This document shows, piece after piece, positions 54,778 to 62,691 of a stretch of DNA of 64,000 nt. The DNA comes from Bradyrhizobium erythrophlei (lineage in GTDB: Bacteria > Pseudomonadota > Alphaproteobacteria > Rhizobiales > Xanthobacteraceae). The stretch lies in NCBI GenBank assembly GCA_900129675.1, contig FSRD01000001.1, forward strand, positions 8,483,501-8,547,500. The letters are read 5' to 3'. Below the pieces are notes generated by a model. That model did no database searches. It saw only the letters and a list, made by a program, of their open reading frames with translations, and was not told the DNA's origin. Every line of letters begins with the position of its first letter. The stretch's first letter is position 1. A program made the position numbers and the translations under genes.

Positions 54778-54809
54778 ATCTCCAGTGGTCGTCGCCGACC
54801 ACTGGAGAT
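54778..54809. repeat. Perfect 14-bp inverted repeat with 4-nt loop
   Basis: ATCTCCAGTGGTCG and its exact reverse complement flank TCGC. There is no T-run on either side, so it is not a standard terminator. It could be an element end, a recombination site or a transcript stabiliser. Confidence 0.8.
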
Positions 54810-54946
54810 ACGCCGGCCATCGTTCATCCCGTCAATATTTTACTGGCAAGTCGGCGCTGATGCTGACAACCGGTGAAAGAAGCCGAAAAAAGTGCCGCAG
54901 GTCCGCCTCGTTGGGCGGAGGACCTATCTGGAGCATTCCGAGAAAT

Positions 54947-54970
54947 TTCGCATAAGAAAACTTATGCGAA
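54947..54970. repeat. 24-bp palindrome TTCGCATAAG-AAAA-CTTATGCGAA
   Basis: Perfect 10-bp arms around an A4 spacer. The symmetry and A/T core resemble a binding pair for a tyrosine recombinase or a regulator dimer. It is intergenic in the accessory region. Confidence 0.8.
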
Positions 54971-55319
54971 CCGACCGGAATCAAAGCTTCCTGTAGCTAG
55001 CTGTGCCTGTGTGGCGTTCGCTCTAAATCTGCATTCCGTTCGCGATATAACTGCACAGGGCTCTCTGGAGGATTCCTGCACTACCCGTCATGCGGTCGTT
55101 TGCTGCAGCGGCACATCCAAGTCATCAAGGCCGGCACAGGCTTGCTTGGGCCTGAATCCTGCGCTCCTAAGGCCGCAGGGCGAGGTCGCGGGGGGGGGGC
55201 ACCGGAGGGGTACCCACATCCGTCAGCGGATCGTACCGAGAATGCAGGTCATGCAAGAGGGGCCGCTACGCGCCGCCGGTGCACCTGATCAACCTGACAG
55301 CGACCCAGAGATCACGCCG

Positions 55320-55450
55320 TAGCAGTGGATGCATCCGGATGGATGCAGGACCGCGCCGACCCGCATGCCCGCGAGCGCGCCCTCGCCGTCGCCAGTCAGG
55401 ATCCGCCGTCCGGCGTCACTCCGGACGAGACCGGCGAGCTGCGTATCGGG
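55320..55450 (+). pseudogene. Remnant of a second copy of the 92-aa protein family
   Basis: The plus frame reads SGWMQDRADPHARERALAVASQDPPSGVTPDETGELRIG, matching HGWMQERGDPHARERAFDMARRDPPTGVSQADAVGEI of the gene at 52798. There is no start codon upstream in frame and the end diverges. It is a decayed paralogue. Confidence 0.75.
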
Positions 55451-55674
55451 CATACACGGTCGGGAGCGACGGGCATTTCGTTGGATTTGAACCGCTGACT
55501 TGGCAACTTCACCGCGATCACCCTCCTCCGGCCCGACCGCCCTCCTCGGCCACGGCGACGCCGCGACCGCGCTGAAAACCGCGGAGCCCGAGCACCGGTT
55601 TTCGCCGACCGAGAAGCGCGAAGCGTAACTTAGACCAAACCCGGCTCGCCGGGGCCAACTACTGCTAAAGCGAG

Positions 55675-55821
55675 ATGTGCAGCGAGTGCGGCAATTCCAG
55701 ACTGATGCGGAATGGCAGCTGCATGAAGTGCGATACGTGCGGAAGTACAAGTGGCCTGATATTCCGACTTGCTTGTGTATGTGGGGTTTGCGGCGACGGG
55801 CATAAAACGCCCCCTAATTAA
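55675..55821 (+). CDS. Short Cys-rich ORF resembling the C-terminal zinc tail of B12-dependent ribonucleotide reductase (NrdJ)
   Basis: The 48-aa frame MCSECGNSRLMRNGSCMKCDTCGSTSG matches the C-terminal Cys cluster of NrdJ-type reductases (CxxC, CxxCxxC), which normally ends at GCS. Here it runs on as LIFRLACVCGVCGDGHKTPPN with further CxxC pairs. The catalytic part of the reductase is absent upstream. A good terminator begins 25 bp after the stop. It is either a broken tail or a small stand-alone zinc peptide. Confidence 0.5.
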   Translation: MCSECGNSRLMRNGSCMKCDTCGSTSGLIFRLACVCGVCGDGHKTPPN

Positions 55822-55846
55822 ACGCCCTCTACTTTCGTAGGACATC

Positions 55847-55877
55847 AGACCCCGCCGGAAACGGCGGGGTCTTTGCT
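55847..55877 (+). terminator. Rho-independent terminator
   Basis: AGACCCCGCCG / CGGCGGGGTCT, a perfect 11-bp stem with GAAA loop, is followed by TTGCTT. It lies downstream of the NrdJ-like tail on the same strand. Confidence 0.85.
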
Positions 55878-56344
55878 TCCGACGAACTAGCTGGCAGCTC
55901 GTACTCGGGTATGGGCTTCGGGCTTGGCACTGCCTCCTGCACTCGGCGCGACACCTTGGCTTCGAACGGCAGGTCCTGCACTCGGACGCTCCCGAAGGAG
56001 ACGGGCCTGAACCCGAAGCGCCTCAGAAAGCTCCTGGAGGCGTCAAGAATGCCGCCGGAGGGTTCGGCCGACCTTGTAACGGGAACTCGTCTGTTTGACG
56101 CTCAGCGGGCAAGCTCGCTCGTTCTGGACGTCTCGCAGCCACCCTCTCCTTCGAGAAGGTCGGAATACCTCAACGCCCGCGCGTGCAGCGGGACCGGCTC
56201 TGTCAGGCCGGCAGCCCGCATCCGCGGAGGCGATCACGGGGCAGTCGACCAGTTCGCGCCGACCTGGACGTCTTCCTGGACAGATTGTGATGAGGTCCGC
56301 GCGCTGCTCCTGCGGCTCGAAGGACTGGCTCTACAAAGGAGTGA
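55878..56344. other. Accessory stretch without a supported gene
   Basis: A long plus frame (55911-56354) is open but its product is not recognised. A part near LNPKRLRKLLEAS and ASSLVLDVSQ looks protein-like, yet the rest is not. It may be a decayed transposition gene; nothing firmer can be said. Confidence 0.4.
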
Positions 56345-56392
56345 TGACTTATAGCTCAATGGTTAGAGCCAGCCGCTCATAACGGTCGGCGC
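56345..56392 (+). pseudogene. tRNA 5' half, tRNA-Met(CAT)-like
   Basis: TGACTTA (acceptor), TA, D-arm GCTC-AATGGTTA-GAGC, then an anticodon arm with loop CTCATAA (anticodon CAT). The stem partner has one mismatch. The T-arm and 3' acceptor are not found; the sequence runs into the leader of an IS256-type transposase fragment. Confidence 0.6.
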
Positions 56393-56487
56393 CGTCGCGG
56401 AGTTGGTAGGAATTAGGGTTGGCGTAGTCTCCGGGGTGATGAACCTCGAATCATCCGGCGTTGAAGCGCCGGACTGGAGACCACGCC

Positions 56488-56883
56488 ATGAACAAGTCTA
56501 TCACGACGCCTGAAACCTTGCAGCCTGCGACCGAGCTGGCTGTTGATCTTTTCGACAACTGGTTTGACCCGATCGAGACCGAGGTGCGGGCTCGATCGCG
56601 GCAGTTCATCGAAGAACTGATCCGGAGCGAACTCGATGCTGCGCTGTCACGGCCGCGTTACGGACGCAGCCAGATGGCCGGCAATGAAGCAAAAGCTGGC
56701 GTCACGGGCCATCGCCACGGCAGCCGGAAGCGGTCGCTGACGGGCACGTTCGGGCCGATCGAGATCGCGGTGCCGCGGGCCCGGCTGACCACGTCCGAGG
56801 GCGGGACTGCGGAATGGAAGAGCCAGGCACTGCGGGCGTATCAGCGGCGCACGCTTGCCGCCGACGCGCTGATCGCGTGTGCC
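56488..56883 (+). pseudogene. IS256-family transposase, N-terminal fragment
   Basis: MNKSITTPETLQPATELAVDLFDNWFDPIETEVRARSRQFIEELIRSELDAALSRPRYGR, HRHGSRKRSLTGTFGPIEIAVPRARL and LRAYQRRTLAADALIACA are the start of a mutator/IS256 transposase. Homology ends near 56883, where the 3' end of an oppositely oriented integrase-type transposase begins. The catalytic DDE part is gone. Confidence 0.85.
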
Positions 56884-56892
56884 TGTCGGAAA

Positions 56893-58551
56893 TCAAATCC
56901 GGACATATTCGTGATGCAATCCGCCGATGACTGGGCGGCAAAGAATACGCCCTGCCCTCTTTACGGTGCGCGATAGGGGCGCATCCTTCTCCAAGGCCAA
57001 GTGCGTGCGCGTCTCATTATAATATTTCATGTAACAGAGCAGCAGGTGACGAAGGTGGCGCTCGCTGAATACAAGGACGTGGTCAAGGCATTCCCTGCGG
57101 ATCGAACCGATCAGCCTTTCAGCATATCCATTTTGCCAAGGGGAGCGTGGCGACGTCGGTCGATCGCGGATGCCTATCGATCGGAGTCTGCGAATAAGGA
57201 TCTCCCCATAGGCCCCGTCCCGGTCACGAATGAGATAGCGGGGAGCCTGTTCCCACCCGCATGCTTCCGTGACCTGATTTGCGATCCATTCTGCGGTTGG
57301 ATGCGCTGTGACACCAAACCACAGAATACGTCGCCGGCCGTGCCCCATGATCAGCAATCCATAGAGCAGGCGAAACGAGATTGTCGGCACGACGAACATA
57401 TCCATCGCAGCGATCCCGTCCGTGTGGTTGTGGAGGAATGTCCTCCAGCCCTGGGACGGCGGGTCTCGTCGCCTGACCATGTACTTGGCCACGCTGGTTT
57501 GTCCGATATCGATGCCGAGCTTGAGGAGTTCTCCATGGACTCGAGGCGGCCGAGTGGACCCGGGGATTTTCACCCCGAGTCCCTCACAGATTCCGGACTT
57601 GATACTCTCGCATCATCCGGCTCGTGCCACCGCTTGAAGGCTGCCGCCTTCCGTTGAATATCGGGCTCCTCCCGTTGCCGGTTGACCCAATCTCAACGGC
57701 GATGACCTGCTCGCTTCGCTCCGCGGGCATTACCCCGCTTCATCACTACTACCAAGCAGTCCGCCCCTGGTCGGCGCATCGGTACTTTCGGCCTCGCGGT
57801 TTTGGCCGCTTGTGCCTTTTCCCTTGCCATCGCCGTCCAGGTTCTCAAGTTCCGTGCAAAAGCCCGAATGAGAGTCACGCCTCCTCAACACCGGACACCG
57901 CATGGCCAATACGTAGGTTTCCGCCATACTTTTCCCGGAGCTAGGGAGAGGCCCCGGTTTTGATGTCATCTGAATCCGTTTTCGATGCTTCGCCAGAGGT
58001 TCGCTTGCGCTCGTCTCTCTCATCCATACTTGACGTGATCAACGTCACGCCTTTTGACCATAACGTTCACCACCGCGGCTTTTGGCCGAAGCAGCTTATG
58101 GCAGTTTGAAGCCTCCCCCTACAGGACGGCTCCGAAGGGTCTTCCTTCATCTCTCACACAGCATGACGCTCGCGCGTCTTCTTGACACAACTCCCCACAG
58201 CGGATTGGCAATGCTCATCTCGCGGATAAGCTTGCGTATCTCCAACGGAACTGTTGGCCTGCCACCCCGCGGTTTCGATTTCCATCGCCAATATACACGG
58301 AAGCCAGCGCGATGCCATTTGACTACCGTCTCCGGCTTCACAATCGTTAGCGCATTGAGGGTACTTGGCGCCAAACGAGACAGCCCAACAAAGATCAGGC
58401 GATCCATGGCACTCAAAGTCAGTCTCTTTGGCAGGTGCCGTCGCTGGATGTTAAGCTGATGACGAAGGACCAAGATCTCAGCTCCCAACGAGGCCCGCGA
58501 CTGGAACAATAGCACCAGCACCGTCCACACCAGGCTGCAAGCTTCTCTCAT
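56893..58551 (-). pseudogene. Integrase-core (rve, DDE) transposase gene split by an insertion
   Basis: The 5' exon (58551 to about 58190) encodes LVLRHQLNIQRRHLPKRLTLSAMDRLIFVGLSRL, then TVVKWHRAGFRVYWRWKSKPRGGRPTVPLEIRKLIREMSIANPLWG. The 3' part (about 57553-56893) continues PPRVHGELLKLGIDIGQTSVAKYM, with an rve core (IAAMDMFVVPTISFRLLYGLLIMGHGRRRILWFGVTAH, RDRDGAYG, SPRSPWQNGYAERLIGSIRRECLDHV) and the end GGLHHEYVRI. The two parts are in the same frame and together give a full-length enzyme of about 340 aa. If the insert is spliced out as RNA, the gene could still work. Confidence 0.85.
57553..58188 (-). mobile_element. Probable ORF-less group II intron inside the transposase gene
   Basis: The ~636-bp insert, read on the minus strand, starts GTGTCAAGAAG, near the GTGYG start of group II introns. 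A 35-nt element at 57589-57623 has the features of domain V: AGC in GAGCCGGA, a stem closed by a GAGA tetraloop (GATGC/GTATC), a two-base AA bulge, and GTCCGG closing the lower stem. Just downstream is a 10-bp hairpin (GGACTCGGGG/CCCCGGGTCC, 57555-57580) in the place of domain VI. No reverse transcriptase frame is present. Exact splice points are uncertain by a few bases. Confidence 0.65.
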
Positions 58552-58872
58552 AAGCCAGAAACATTGCGCGATTCGGCCTCACTTGCCAGCCGGATTAGGT
58601 TTCCGACAGGGACAGGCATCGGCTTGGGTCGAAATCGACCTCGAGCGGAGGCCCAAGCCACGACACGCCTCTTCTCGCCGTATACGGCCTCGGCGCGACT
58701 GCACGGCAGCCATCGTCAGCGCCGCCCAATGTATGTCGATTTCGCTTCAGCTTGCCGCGGAGCCCGTTGCGACGGCATCACGTCATCACGGCCGTCGCCG
58801 CACCAACGAGCAGAACGAGAGCCAGGAGAGGAAACCAGCCTGGTGCAGCCGAGATATAGCCGAATAGCAGTC
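58552..58872. other. Accessory stretch without a supported gene
   Basis: The open plus frames here are Arg/Ala/Thr-rich and unlike proteins. The stretch may include the outer end of the integrase-type element, but no inverted-repeat end was identified. Confidence 0.4.
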
Positions 58873-59060
58873 TCACGCCCCGGCGACAGAGCCGCCGGCA
58901 GTTTCCACCGGCCCAAAGACCTCCATCGGACAGTCGCTGCAGCTACGGTCGTCGCAAAAGCGACATGTCGTAAGTGCGGTGAGCGCGTCGCTCGGCAGCG
59001 TAGCGGCAATCGTCTCGGCGATGCGTTCAAGCGCTGGCAAATCTTCTGGCGCCAAGTTCG
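58873..59060 (-). pseudogene. C-terminal remnant of a small regulator (MarR-like tail)
   Basis: The minus frame reads NLAPEDLPALERIAETIAATLPSDALTALTTCRFCDDRSCSDCPMEVFGPVETAGG. A helix followed by a CRFCDDxxCxxCP motif occurs at the end of some MarR-type regulators. No helix-turn-helix part is upstream. It is head-to-head with the CMD remnant. Confidence 0.45.
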
Positions 59061-59257
59061 CGGCGGCCGTGACCCGCCAACGGGGGCACGTCAATGACGA
59101 AGCGCTGCAGAACGTCCGGGGCAGCCGGCTACAGCGATGCAGAACTCGTCGAGATCGTGCTGCACGTCGCCCTGAACACGTTGACGAACTACGTCAACGA
59201 AGTCGCCAAGACGGATGTCGACGTCCCGGTGGTTCACGCTCGCCAGGCCGCCTGATC
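59050..59257 (+). pseudogene. AhpD/CMD-family C-terminal remnant with a frameshift
   Basis: AKFAAAVTRQRGHVNDEALQNVRG reads in one frame, then after a shift near 59120 the next frame continues AGYSDAELVEIVLHVALNTLTNYVNEVAKTDVDVPVVHARQAA to the stop at 59255-59257. This is the C-terminal half of a carboxymuconolactone-decarboxylase/peroxidase-like protein. The CxxC half is missing. Confidence 0.7.
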
Positions 59258-59285
59258 CGTTCACCGATCCGTGAGCGGCACAAGG

Positions 59286-59312
59286 TGTAACGACAAGCTG
59301 CAATCAACCGAA
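59286..59312 (+). promoter_or_regulatory. Candidate ECF-sigma promoter of the bufferin operon
   Basis: TGTAACG, then exactly 16 nt, then CGAA (59309-59312), 52 bp before the bufA start. The GTAAC / CGAA pair with this spacing resembles promoters of SigF-type ECF factors that control metal-stress and bufferin genes in Caulobacter. Function is inferred from motif and position. Confidence 0.45.
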
Positions 59313-59364
59313 GAATCGTCGTGCCGCCAAATCGGCGCGCAAAAACCAACATGGAGAATGCTTG

Positions 59365-59670
59365 ATGTCCGCAAAGTCCGCTATCAGCTCACTGATCCTC
59401 GCCGGCGCTGTTTCCAGCGCACTCGCCACGATCGCCGTCGCCGCACCGCTGACCAAGGCCGAAGAGCAGGCTGCCCTCGCCGCCCACAAGGTGAAATGCT
59501 ACGGCATCGCCCTGAAGGGTCAGAATGATTGTGCCGCCGGCCCCGGCACCACCTGCCAGGGCACCTCCACGGCGGATTTCCAGGGCAACGCCTGGAAGTT
59601 GGTCCAGGGCGGGACCTGCGAGTCGATCGTCCTCCCGAACGGCAAGCATGGCTCGCTGAACCCGATCTGA
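59365..59670 (+). CDS. bufA: BufA1-type bufferin precursor (DUF2282)
   Basis: The ATG at 59365 (MSAKSAISSLILAGAVSSALATIAVAAP) follows GGAGAATGC. The 101-aa protein has a signal peptide (cleavage near AVA-AP), a short Ala/Glu helix, and a core with four Cys at residues 45, 56, 64 and 85 (KCYGIALKGQNDC, GTTCQGTSTADFQGNAWKLV, GGTCESI). In the family these Cys are modified by the MNIO partner to thiooxazoles that bind copper. The modified peptide acts in the periplasm to buffer copper. The Cys pattern is complete, so the precursor looks functional. Confidence 0.9.
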   Translation: MSAKSAISSLILAGAVSSALATIAVAAPLTKAEEQAALAAHKVKCYGIALKGQNDCAAGPGTTCQGTSTADFQGNAWKLVQGGTCESIVLPNGKHGSLNPI

Positions 59671-59707
59671 TCCCCACACTGCTGCAACCGGAAGGCGGAG
59701 AGACGCC

Positions 59708-60631
59708 ATGAAAACGAACATCCCCCCGATCGCCGTTTCCTCTGCGCACCCTCTCCGCTTTCCGGACCACCCCATCACCAGCCAAGCGGGCACAAGCTTC
59801 AAGCACGAGCACCTTGCAGCGATCATGGCGGACGGCAAGCCGAAGGGCTTCTTCGAGGTCCACGCCGAAAACTATATGGGAGCCGGCGGCCGGCCGCACC
59901 GAGCGCTGGAAGCAATCCGCCAAGACAATCCCGTTTCGCTCCACGGCGTGTGCATGTCGATCGGCGGACCACAGCCGCTCGACCGAGACCACTTGGCTCG
60001 GTTCAAATCGCTCGTCGAGCGCTACGAGCCGGCACTTGTCTCTGAACATCTGGCTTGGTCCACGCACGAAACCACTTTCTTCAACGATCTCTTGCCGCTG
60101 CCCTACACGAAGGATGCCCTCGCGCGTGTCTGCGCAAATATCAATGAAGTTCAGGAAGCGATCGGCCGGTCGATCCTTCTAGAGAACCCGTCGACCTACG
60201 TCACCTTCCGTGAATCAACGCTGAGCGAAACGGACTTTATCCGCTCGATTGCTCGACGGACCGGATGCGGCCTTCTTCTCGACGTCAACAACGTTTTCGT
60301 GTCGGCGACAAATCACGGCTATTCGGCGCTCGACTACCTGGCTGATTTTCCACTCGAGAAGGTGGGAGAGATCCATCTCGCGGGGCATGCGGGACGGACC
60401 GATGATGAGGGCGAGCTGCTGTTGATCGACAGCCACGATGGGCCGGTCGCGGATGCGGTCTGGAAACTGTTCGAAATTGTCATCCGCAAATGCGGTCCCG
60501 TCCCGACACTGATTGAGTGGGATAGCAACATCCCCGACTGGCCCGTCCTCAAGGCGGAATCAACCGCCGCGCAGTCGATCCTGGACCGCTATGCGGGTAC
60601 CTCCTCGCTGGATCAGAGCCATGCAGCTTAG
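59708..60631 (+). CDS. bufB: BufB, MNIO-family (DUF692) peptide-modifying enzyme
   Basis: The 307-aa protein is a DUF692 TIM-barrel with multinuclear iron ligands. Visible conserved blocks are FFEVHAENYMG, LHGVCMSIGGPQPLD, LVSEHLAW, LLENPSTYVTF, LLLDVNNVFVSATNHG, EIHLAGH, LLIDSHDGPV and LIEWDSNIPDWPVL. It oxidises Cys residues of the bufA product. It begins 37 bp after bufA with GGCGGAGAGACGCC before the ATG. Its stop overlaps the original bufC start by 11 bp. The frame is intact. Confidence 0.93.
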   Translation: MKTNIPPIAVSSAHPLRFPDHPITSQAGTSFKHEHLAAIMADGKPKGFFEVHAENYMGAGGRPHRALEAIRQDNPVSLHGVCMSIGGPQPLDRDHLARFKSLVERYEPALVSEHLAWSTHETTFFNDLLPLPYTKDALARVCANINEVQEAIGRSILLENPSTYVTFRESTLSETDFIRSIARRTGCGLLLDVNNVFVSATNHGYSALDYLADFPLEKVGEIHLAGHAGRTDDEGELLLIDSHDGPVADAVWKLFEIVIRKCGPVPTLIEWDSNIPDWPVLKAESTAAQSILDRYAGTSSLDQSHAA

Positions 60632-60672
60632 CAGATTTCCTAACAAGCGAGTCCAGAAAGCGCCGACCTATG

Positions 60673-61926
60673 CAGGGCAATCGGGTGAAGATATCCGTGA
60701 CAAAAGGCTGAAGTGCTGAATCTGTTGTCGTCCAGTGCGCCGCAGGAGGGGGACGATGATGGATACCGAGGGGACACCGTTTGCAGAGGTTTCGGAGACG
60801 ACGAGTTTTCTTCACCATTTCAGCGGGTTGCCGGATCATCGTCAGGCCGGCAAAGTGGATTATCCGCTCCCGGAAGTGCTGCTCCTGATTCTTCTGGCGG
60901 TTCTTGCGGGGGCGGAGGCGTTCACCGACATCGCGCGATTTGGCGAGCGGAAGATCGAGCTGCTGCGGCGGTTTCGGCCCTATGTGAACGGCACACCCTC
61001 GCATGATCATCTCGGCGATATCTTTGCCACGCTCGACGCCCGCGCCTTCCAGCTTTGCTTCGTGGCTTGGGTGGCGGCGCTGACGAACACACCCGCCGAG
61101 GTCATCGCGATCGATGGCAAGACGTCGCGGCGCTCGTATCAGACCAAGGGCTCGAAAGAGGCGATCCACATGGTCTCTGCCTTCGCCGCGCGGCAACGCA
61201 TCGTTCTGGGCCAGGTGAAGGTGAACGAGAAGTCGAACGAGATCGTCGCCATCCCGGCGCTGCTCGACATGATGTCGATCGAGGGCGCAGTTGTGACGAT
61301 CGATGCGATGGGCTGCCAACGCGACATCGCCACCAAAATCGTCGAGAAAAAGGCCGATTACATTGTCGCGCTGAAGGGCAATCAGGGAACCCTGCGCGAG
61401 GATGTCGAGGTTTTCGTCGATGAGCAGAAAGCCTTGAAATACAGGGATGCCACGATCAGCACGCACGAAACGGTCGATGCGGATCACGGCCGTATCGAGA
61501 CCCGAAACTACACGGTGATCCACGATGTCGACTGGCTGCAGGCGCGCCACCAATGGCCGGGCCTGAACGCGGTTGTCGTGGTCGAAAGCCGGCGCGAAAT
61601 CAACGGCAAGATCACCGACGAGACGCGCTTCTACATCACCTCGCTGGTGATGCCGGCCACCGCGGTCGGCCCGATGATCCGCGCGCACTGGGCCATCGAG
61701 AACTCCTTGCACTGGATCATGGACATGGTCTTTCGCGACGACGAATGCCGCGTCAGAACAGACAACGCCCCAGCCAACTTCGCAACCTGCCGGCACATCG
61801 CCTACAATCTCACCCGAAAGGCCCCAGGCAAGGATTCCATCCGCCTCCGGCGCAAAACCGCAGGATGGGACGACGAGTATCTCGCCAGCCTCATCGCCGC
61901 ATGAAATCCTTCACCCGATTCCCCTG
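60673..61926 (+). mobile_element. ISAs1-family insertion sequence (1254 bp)
   Basis: The ends are CAGGGCAATCGGGTGAAG (left) and CAGGGGAATCGGGTGAAG (right, other strand), 17 of 18 identical. A perfect 10-bp target duplication CCGACCTATG lies at 60663-60672 and 61927-61936. It carries one intact transposase gene. Confidence 0.95.
60756..61904 (+). CDS. ISAs1-family transposase
   Basis: The ATG at 60756 follows GCAGGAGGGGG. The 382-aa protein has FLHHFSGLPDHRQAGKVDYPLPEVLLLILLAVLAGAEAFTDIARFGE (H-repeat-associated N-terminal domain), VIAIDGKTSRRSYQ (first catalytic Asp), AVVTIDAMGCQRDIA (second) and AHWAIENSLHWIMDMVFRDDECRVR (Glu). All catalytic residues are present and the frame is intact, so the element looks recent and active. 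Confidence 0.95.
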   Translation: MMDTEGTPFAEVSETTSFLHHFSGLPDHRQAGKVDYPLPEVLLLILLAVLAGAEAFTDIARFGERKIELLRRFRPYVNGTPSHDHLGDIFATLDARAFQLCFVAWVAALTNTPAEVIAIDGKTSRRSYQTKGSKEAIHMVSAFAARQRIVLGQVKVNEKSNEIVAIPALLDMMSIEGAVVTIDAMGCQRDIATKIVEKKADYIVALKGNQGTLREDVEVFVDEQKALKYRDATISTHETVDADHGRIETRNYTVIHDVDWLQARHQWPGLNAVVVVESRREINGKITDETRFYITSLVMPATAVGPMIRAHWAIENSLHWIMDMVFRDDECRVRTDNAPANFATCRHIAYNLTRKAPGKDSIRLRRKTAGWDDEYLASLIAA

Positions 61927-62016
61927 CCGACCTATGCGGCCGCCTTCTCGCCAGGACTCATCAAGCCTGAACGGGCGACCCCAGCACTCGTTTCCGGCCC
62001 AAACGGGAAAGCGGCG

Positions 62017-62691
62017 GTGAAGCGGTACAACGTCTATCGCAACAACGTGACCGTCAGTCTGATCGACGCGCTGGCGGCGATTTATCCTGCCGTCCAGCGC
62101 ATTACCGGAGTGGAGTTCTTTCGTGCCATGGCGCGGTTCCATGTTCGAGAGACACCGCCGACCTCACCACTCCTGTTCGAATATGGCCGCGATTTTCCGG
62201 CCTTCATCGAGACCTACGAATTTGCGCAGACCATGCCCTGGCTTGCCGACACTGCTCGCATCGAGAGAGCCTGGCTCGACGCGTATCACGCGGCTGACGC
62301 CACTTCACTGGCACCCGATCGACTCGCGTCTGTTCCGCCGGACCGCCTAGCCGACCTTACGTTCGTCCGTCATCCGGCGACACACATCGTCAGGTCCGAA
62401 TACGCAGCACTCACGATCTTTTCGGCAAATCGCAGCGCGGACTCCGTCGGCCAAATCAATGCTGCCGAGCCAGAAGACGCCCTGATCACTCGAGCCGAGA
62501 ACGAGGTCGAGGTTCGTCACCTTCCCGATGGGGGGGCGATATTCTTTACGGCGCTAATGGAGGGCAAGACGCTCGATCATGCAGCAAACGCTGCTTTGGA
62601 GGTCGTAGCCACTTTCGACCTTTGTGCCAGCATCTCAGGCATGTTGGCTGCCGGCGCTTTTGTCGCTGCCGAATTCGGAGACGAGCCATGA
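62017..62691 (+). CDS. BufC 3' part still open from a GTG (putative DNA-binding/DUF2063 domain protein)
   Basis: The part downstream of the insertion could be translated from GTG at 62017 as a 224-aa protein (KRYNVYRNNVTVSLIDALAAIYPAVQRITGVEFFRAMARF at its start). It keeps the conserved RNNV block and the C-terminal domain but lacks about 43 N-terminal residues. There is no strong leader. Whether it is made depends on a promoter in or after the element. Its stop overlaps the doxX start by 4 bp. Confidence 0.7.
   Translation: MKRYNVYRNNVTVSLIDALAAIYPAVQRITGVEFFRAMARFHVRETPPTSPLLFEYGRDFPAFIETYEFAQTMPWLADTARIERAWLDAYHAADATSLAPDRLASVPPDRLADLTFVRHPATHIVRSEYAALTIFSANRSADSVGQINAAEPEDALITRAENEVEVRHLPDGGAIFFTALMEGKTLDHAANAALEVVATFDLCASISGMLAAGAFVAAEFGDEP

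Larger units (their letters stand above)
60621..62691 (+). pseudogene. bufC: bufC (DUF2063), split by an ISAs1-family element
   Basis: The original start ATG at 60621 encodes MQLSRFPNKRVQKAPTY. The element follows at 60673. After it, the repeated CCGACCTATG (61927-61936) leads on with AAAFSPGLIKPERATPALVSGPNGKAAVKRYNVYRNNVTVSL to the stop at 62691. Removing the element and one 10-bp duplication restores one frame exactly, about 267 aa. DUF2063 (BufC) proteins pair with BufB and bind the precursor leader. The insertion cuts off the first 17 codons and separates bufC and doxX from the operon promoter. Confidence 0.9.

Noticed and set aside
55190..55199. G10 homopolymer as a phase-variation tract
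   Set aside because: It is not within a supported coding frame, so no on/off switching can be argued; it may be a sequencing weak spot.
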